From: an uncultured bacterium
Lineage (GTDB): Bacteria; Cyanobacteriota; Vampirovibrionia; Gastranaerophilales; Gastranaerophilaceae
Length of the DNA stretch: 64,000 nucleotides
Direction of reading: 5' to 3'
Assembly: GCA_948684385.1 (NCBI GenBank)
Contig: CAPQCU010000003.1
Span: forward strand, 1 to 64,000
Made by a program: the position numbers and the translations under genes. The notes beneath the pieces are model-generated. The model was not told where the DNA came from and ran no database searches. It was given only the letters and a program-made list of their open reading frames with translations. Below are positions 60,729-64,000 of the stretch, one piece after another; positions within the stretch are counted from its first letter, which is position 1, and every line of letters starts with the position of its first letter.

Positions 60729-60977
60729 ATGACAACTACAACACAACAAGAAGAAAACTTAATCAACTTATTAGACGGTTACGTAGAAAAAGGCGGACAT
60801 CACTTGAATGTAAACGTATTCAACAGAGACACTTTGCTTGATGCTCAAGCACATCCTGAAAAATATCCGCAGCTTACTGTAAGAGTTTCAGGCTATGCAG
60901 TAAACTTTATTAAGCTTACAAAAGAACAGCAGGATGATGTTATTTCTCGTACGTTCCACGGTGCATTGGGGCAGTAG
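60729..60977 (+). CDS. grcA: Stand-alone glycyl radical protein (GrcA/YfiD-like)
   Basis: 82 residues; AGGAG before ATG. 'FNRDTLLDAQAHPEKYPQLT' and 'VRVSGYAVNFIKLTKEQQDD' followed by 'VISRTFH' match the C-terminal glycyl radical domain of pyruvate formate-lyase, with the radical Gly at position 55 (RVSGYAV). In Enterobacteria GrcA rescues PFL damaged by oxygen. This copy is shorter than E. coli YfiD (127 residues). No pflB or activase is in the window. Confidence 0.9.
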   Translation: MTTTTQQEENLINLLDGYVEKGGHHLNVNVFNRDTLLDAQAHPEKYPQLTVRVSGYAVNFIKLTKEQQDDVISRTFHGALGQ

Positions 60978-60998
60978 AGTTTTTTTTAATGAGGAGTT

Positions 60999-61029
60999 AA
61001 GGGCGGACTGATGAAATCAGTCCGCCCTT
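60999..61029. terminator. Bidirectional terminator between grcA and the dehydrogenase
   Basis: Perfect 14-bp stem (60999-61012/61016-61029) with loop GAA, flanked by T-rich sequence on both sides (T8 at 60980-60987 and TATTTAT after). It serves the convergent genes. Confidence 0.85.
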
Positions 61030-61032
61030 TAT

Positions 61033-62034
61033 TTATACACAATTTTGTAGATTTCCTTTAGCAAATTCATCTATGTTGCTCATGGTTGTTTTAAGAATTC
61101 TATTTATTGCTTCGATTGAGTTATATGCGGTGTGAGGAGTTATTATTGCGTTTGGAAGCTTGAAAAGCTGCGAGTTAATAATTGTCTGTTCAAGCGTTGT
61201 TTTGTCCAGACGGTTTATTCCGATAATGTAGTCTAAATCTGCGATTGTTTCTTCTTTTTCAAGAACATCCAGCCCTGCTCCTGCAATTTGTTTTGTTAAC
61301 AAAGCTTCGTAGAGAGCTTTGTTATCGATTAGCTCTCCGCGTCCGGTGTTCACTATTATTGCAGTCGGCTTCATTTTTTCAAAACTTTCTTTATCGAACA
61401 TGTGATAATTTTCTTTTGTAAGCGGAGCGTGAATAGAGATAAAGTCAGATTCTTTGAGGAGAGTTTCAAAATCAACATATTTGACGTATTGTATTAACTC
61501 TTCGCGTTCGACTTTGTCATAGCCTAAAATATTCATACTAAGTCCGTGAGAGATTTTTGCAAAAGCTGAGCCGATTGCTCCTAATCCCACTATGCCCATT
61601 GTTTTTCCGTGAAGCTCTGTTCCAATTAAACATTCAGGAGTGACTTTTCCGGCTTTGTATTCGTTATAAGATACAGTCACTCTTCTGCATACATCAAGAA
61701 GAAGAGCAAGGGCAAATTCTGCAACAGTTATGTTGCCGTAGTTTGGAGAGTTCTCAACTGCGATATTGTTTTCTTTGCAGTATTCAATATCAATGTGGTT
61801 AAATCCGACTGAGCGCAGTGCGATAAGCTTAAGGTTTTTGAACTTTTCTAATACAGTTTTGTTTACTCTTGATGTTGTAAAAACGGATATTACGTCTGCA
61901 TCAAGGTATTCTTCTTTTAAGCTGCACATATCGTTTAGAGGCTTTGGTTCTAAAAAATAAGTAAATTTATTTTCGTTATTTTCTTTAAGGTATGCTTCTT
62001 CATAATTTTCTACATCAAAGTATACTACTCTCAT
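61033..62034 (-). CDS. D-isomer-specific 2-hydroxyacid dehydrogenase (D-lactate dehydrogenase-like)
   Basis: 333 residues; AAGGAG before ATG. NAD loop 'TMGIVGLGAIGSAFAKI', substrate Arg in 'LIALRSVGFNHIDI', 'IVNTGRGELIDNKALYEALL' and catalytic His in 'ITPHTAYNSIEA' with Glu in 'AGLDVLEKEE' define the family. The 'NYGNITVAEFALALLLDVCR' segment is typical of D-LDH (LdhA) type. It would reduce pyruvate to D-lactate in fermentation, in keeping with GrcA next to it. Confidence 0.88.
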   Translation of the reverse strand: MRVVYFDVENYEEAYLKENNENKFTYFLEPKPLNDMCSLKEEYLDADVISVFTTSRVNKTVLEKFKNLKLIALRSVGFNHIDIEYCKENNIAVENSPNYGNITVAEFALALLLDVCRRVTVSYNEYKAGKVTPECLIGTELHGKTMGIVGLGAIGSAFAKISHGLSMNILGYDKVEREELIQYVKYVDFETLLKESDFISIHAPLTKENYHMFDKESFEKMKPTAIIVNTGRGELIDNKALYEALLTKQIAGAGLDVLEKEETIADLDYIIGINRLDKTTLEQTIINSQLFKLPNAIITPHTAYNSIEAINRILKTTMSNIDEFAKGNLQNCV

Positions 62035-62131
62035 AATCTCTCCTTTTTTCCTATATTATAAATAAGTTTAATAAAAAAACATTTGGATAGGTAGTTAACA
62101 TTTTGGAGTTTTTGTACTATGATGAGTGTAT

Positions 62132-62211
62132 GTCGATATGGCGAAATTGGTAGACGCGCATGATTCAGGTTCATGTGGGAAACCTTGGGGGTTCGACTCC
62201 CCCTATCGACA
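62132..62211 (+). tRNA. tRNA-Leu (anticodon CAG)
   Basis: The acceptor arms GTCGATA (62132-62138) and TATCGAC (62204-62210) pair, with discriminator A at 62211 and no encoded CCA. The anticodon stem CATGA/TCATG encloses loop TTCAGGT, giving CAG. A class II variable arm (GG-AAA-CC type) precedes the T-arm GGGGG-TTCGACT-CCCCC. A long frame reading through it on the plus strand is spurious; the next gene starts at 62234. Confidence 0.97.
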
Positions 62212-62233
62212 TTATATAAATAAAGAGTTAAAA

Positions 62234-62539
62234 ATGTTAAAAATTTTTTCACCAAAAGTACCACAATCAAAAATAGCCGTATTTACCGAAATTGCGTCTC
62301 CTTATAAAGAAGAACTTTTGCAAGCGAAAGGTGTTATGGCAAACTATTTACGCGATAAAAAATGCAAAGTTACTATTAAGAATGACCCATTATCAGAAGG
62401 GGATTGTCTAGAAGTAAGTGCTATTAATTATTCAAGAACATCGATTTCAAGAATATCTGTATTAAAAGAGGGAGAAATTCCTTTCTTAAGAAAAATATAT
62501 CGCGCTATAGAAATTGTAACTAAAGATGTTGCAGAATAA
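62234..62539 (+). CDS. Hypothetical 101-residue protein after tRNA-Leu
   Basis: ATG 22 bases after the tRNA; the spacer has GAGT but no strong ribosome site. 'IAVFTEIASPYKEELLQAKG' and 'KCKVTIKNDPLSEGDCLEVS' suggest a small alpha/beta domain, but no family is recognised. It may be transcribed with the tRNA. The next gene begins two bases after its stop. Confidence 0.5.
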   Translation: MLKIFSPKVPQSKIAVFTEIASPYKEELLQAKGVMANYLRDKKCKVTIKNDPLSEGDCLEVSAINYSRTSISRISVLKEGEIPFLRKIYRAIEIVTKDVAE

Positions 62540-62541
62540 CA

Positions 62542-62982
62542 TTGTCAAAAAATATAAGGTCTTATCGTTTGAAAAATTTAATTAAAAAACTAGTGTTCAT
62601 TTGTTTATTTCTAACTTTTATTATGCTGGTTTTTGCCGGAAATATTCAGTACGGGTATAGAAACGGTCAATATGTGCCGATTTCTATTGATGGAAAAAGT
62701 GTTAACTACGGTTACCGAAACGGAGAGTATGTGCCGACTTCAGTGGGTAATGAAAGTATTAACTATGGTTATAGAAATGGTAAATACACTCAAACTTCAA
62801 TTGGCGGGAAGAACATTGATTATGGCTACCGAAACGGAGAGTACGTACCGACTTCGATAGGTAACGAAAGTATTAATTACGGTTACAGAAATGGTCAACA
62901 TGTACCGACATCTGTCGGGGGTGAAAATATCAATTACAGTTTTCGTAATGGTGAATATGTTCCGACAAACATAGGTTTTTAA
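62542..62982 (+). CDS. Secreted protein of 19-residue repeats
   Basis: 146 residues, TTG start (a second TTG nine codons later is possible). Positively charged N-terminus and hydrophobic 'LVFICLFLTFIMLVFAG' make a signal peptide, cleaved near residue 33. The whole mature chain is six units of consensus YGYRNGEYVPTSVGNESIN. The units alternate between G-N-E-S and G-G-(K/E)-N endings, hinting at a two-unit higher-order repeat. A Tyr- and Gly-rich surface or matrix protein is plausible. Confidence 0.7.
   Translation: MSKNIRSYRLKNLIKKLVFICLFLTFIMLVFAGNIQYGYRNGQYVPISIDGKSVNYGYRNGEYVPTSVGNESINYGYRNGKYTQTSIGGKNIDYGYRNGEYVPTSIGNESINYGYRNGQHVPTSVGGENINYSFRNGEYVPTNIGF
62650..62979 (+). repeat. 57-bp tandem coding repeat, 6 units
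   Basis: In-frame 57-base units start at 62650, 62707, 62764, 62821, 62878 and 62935 (last unit truncated to 45 bases). Third positions vary widely between units (e.g. TAC/TAT, GGT/GGC), so the repeat is old or under protein-level selection. Alternate units are most alike, e.g. units 2 and 4. Confidence 0.9.
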
Positions 62983-62988
62983 TTAAAC

Positions 62989-63420
62989 CTACCTTATTTC
63001 ATTAGGCTGGAACTTTGTAAAATTGTTCAAATATCCGCCGATTGGAAGCATAGTGTCTGTTCTGTCAAACATTTCCTGCGGACCTTTTCTCGCTTGTTCC
63101 TGAGCTTCTAACCTTGCATTATAATCGCTGTTAAGCTGATATTGTTTAACTTTTAGCTGCTGATAGCAGGCAAGCTTTTCGTCAAGGTCAGCTGTTGCAC
63201 GGCAGTTCACAATTCCTTCTTCAAACTCAACTTTTCTTTTGTACCAGTAAGAAGCGGTTTCATTAAATTTACCAATGCCTTTCGGCTCGCTGATATCAAC
63301 AAAAGCCTGCGGTGCGAAGTCCTTCCATTCCGGCTCATGCAGACCGTCAAGGCTTACAACTTCCTGTGCGATTGCGCATAATGGCATTAATAAAGCGATT
63401 AAAACAATATTCTTTTTCAT
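62989..63420 (-). CDS. Hypothetical secreted protein
   Basis: 143 residues; AGAGG before ATG. 'MKKNIVLIALLMPLCAIAQ' is a signal peptide (cleavage after AIA). The mature part is charged with a CxnC pair ('IVNCRATADLDEKLACYQQL') that could form a disulfide. No family recognised. It is convergent with the 19-residue repeat gene and downstream of the histidine kinase on the same strand. Confidence 0.6.
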   Translation of the reverse strand: MKKNIVLIALLMPLCAIAQEVVSLDGLHEPEWKDFAPQAFVDISEPKGIGKFNETASYWYKRKVEFEEGIVNCRATADLDEKLACYQQLKVKQYQLNSDYNARLEAQEQARKGPQEMFDRTDTMLPIGGYLNNFTKFQPNEIR

Positions 63421-63436
63421 TTCTTACCTCTCTTTG

Positions 63437-64000
63437 TTATTTTACCATATTTTGCAGGTTTTTCGCAATCGGTAAAAATACTTTTACACAAAATCCACAT
63501 TCTTTGTTGGAATATAACCTGATTTCACCGTTCATTGCTTCAACAAGCCCTTTTACAATGAATAAGCCAAGCCCTGTTCCTCTTGTTGTACGTGTTGTAG
63601 AATCATCGACTCTGGTAAATTTATCAAACAAAGTTTTTAACTTGTCTCTAGGAATAACTTCATAGTCATTTTTTACGCTTACAACAAGCTTATTTTCTGT
63701 AATTTCATAATCAAGTTCAATCGGAGAGTCTTCTTTTGAATACTTAATTGCGTTTTCAATCAGGTTGACAAATACTTGCTCAGCCCTGTCATTATCTGCA
63801 AAAATTTCGATATTGCAGTTTTCTAAATTATTAATTATCTCTTTGTTTGTGTCGTTTTTGACAAGCATAATCGAATTTTCAATCACGCTGCTTACGGGAA
63901 CGCTAACTATATTAACATTAAGCCTTGCGCCTTCGATATCCGGAATTACCAGCAAATCTTCAATCATTCGTTTTAATCTTTCTGACTGTTTTTTAATAAT
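63437..64000 (-). CDS. Histidine kinase, C-terminal part (start beyond window)
   Basis: The frame is open to the window edge, where 'IIKKQSERLKRMIEDLL' is the end of a HisKA dimerisation helix. The HATPase has an N-box 'QVFVNLIENAIKYS' and a G2 box 'TRGTGLGLFIVKGLVEAMNG'. The G1 position reads 'VKNDYEVIP' instead of DxGxG, so ATP binding may be altered. At least 187 residues are visible. The sensor domain and partner lie outside the window. Confidence 0.88.
   Translation of the reverse strand: MIKKQSERLKRMIEDLLVIPDIEGARLNVNIVSVPVSSVIENSIMLVKNDTNKEIINNLENCNIEIFADNDRAEQVFVNLIENAIKYSKEDSPIELDYEITENKLVVSVKNDYEVIPRDKLKTLFDKFTRVDDSTTRTTRGTGLGLFIVKGLVEAMNGEIRLYSNKECGFCVKVFLPIAKNLQNMVK

Noticed and set aside
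62126..62539. 137-residue frame starting before the tRNA gene
   Set aside because: Its first ~36 codons read through tRNA-Leu(CAG); the likely start is the ATG at 62234 after the tRNA.

Overview
This is an AT-rich bacterial chromosome segment with dense, short-gapped genes on both strands. It has no rRNA, no CRISPR array and no recognisable transposase. Several features point to a diderm relative of the cyanobacteria, most likely a gut Melainabacteria/Vampirovibrionia of the Gastranaerophilales type. These are two AsmA-like proteins, a ribosomal protein L34 with a cyanobacterial-style N-terminus, a CHASE2 adenylate cyclase, fermentative enzymes (D-lactate dehydrogenase type, GrcA-like glycyl radical protein), and many small proteins that share a short N-terminal motif around N-x-F-x-(G/A/Q). 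The taxonomic placement is inference; no 16S gene is present.

Layout. 1-0.9 kb: tail of an AsmA-like protein. 0.9-7.8 kb: a surface-glycan cluster with two CDP-glycerol-glycerophosphotransferase-like enzymes, a TarI/IspD-like cytidylyltransferase, an NAD-dependent sugar epimerase, an FkbM methyltransferase, a radical SAM/SPASM protein and repeated small nucleotide-binding-like modules. This looks like synthesis of a polyol-phosphate polymer. 7.8-11.4 kb: lipase-like secreted protein, Crp/Fnr regulator, a CoA-dehydratase-activase-like ATPase and a family 2 glycosyltransferase. 11.5-16.8 kb: a Fic protein with a kinase-like N-terminal part, dnaK, a tagged hypothetical and a DUF4145-like membrane protein. 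16.9-30.3 kb: mostly housekeeping (NhaD/ArsB transporter, LeuD, dnaN, lipA, proC, a GlmS-like SIS isomerase, UPF0210, DAHP synthase) separated by a degenerate intergenic repeat. 30.4-33.9 kb: a second glycan operon (GT2, GT2-DUF1796 fusion, radical SAM). 33.9-39.2 kb: DJ-1/PfpI protein, thioredoxin, two tagged proteins, CsaB-like pyruvyltransferase, sugar kinase and KDPG aldolase. 39.3-47.8 kb: adenylate cyclase and a run of tagged proteins (GNAT, HD-GYP, zinc-protease-like, repeat proteins), ending in a degenerate HD-GYP protein. 48-55 kb: SEC-C protein, EF-hand protein, XRE regulator, rpmH, dCMP deaminase, a large sensor kinase and a lone sugar-ABC permease. 55-64 kb: a compact structured element with a 24-residue hydrophobic peptide, a 1222-residue AsmA-like protein, an alanine/glycine symporter, GrcA, a dehydrogenase, tRNA-Leu(CAG), a secreted 19-residue-repeat protein and the C-terminus of a second histidine kinase.

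Most interesting signals: (1) a 183-bp element at about 55.06-55.25 kb encoding a 24-residue membrane-type peptide inside four nested inverted repeats, with the 5' and 3' ends of the predicted transcript perfectly complementary over 18 bases, the architecture of type I toxin mRNAs; (2) a common N-terminal motif on at least ten proteins with unrelated domains, absent from the housekeeping proteins; (3) an intergenic repeat family that supplies the stop codon of several genes; (4) two hairpins with compensatory base changes; (5) promoters whose -10 box sits exactly six bases before the start codon, suggesting leaderless mRNAs. Gene functions are read from family resemblance by eye; no search was run.
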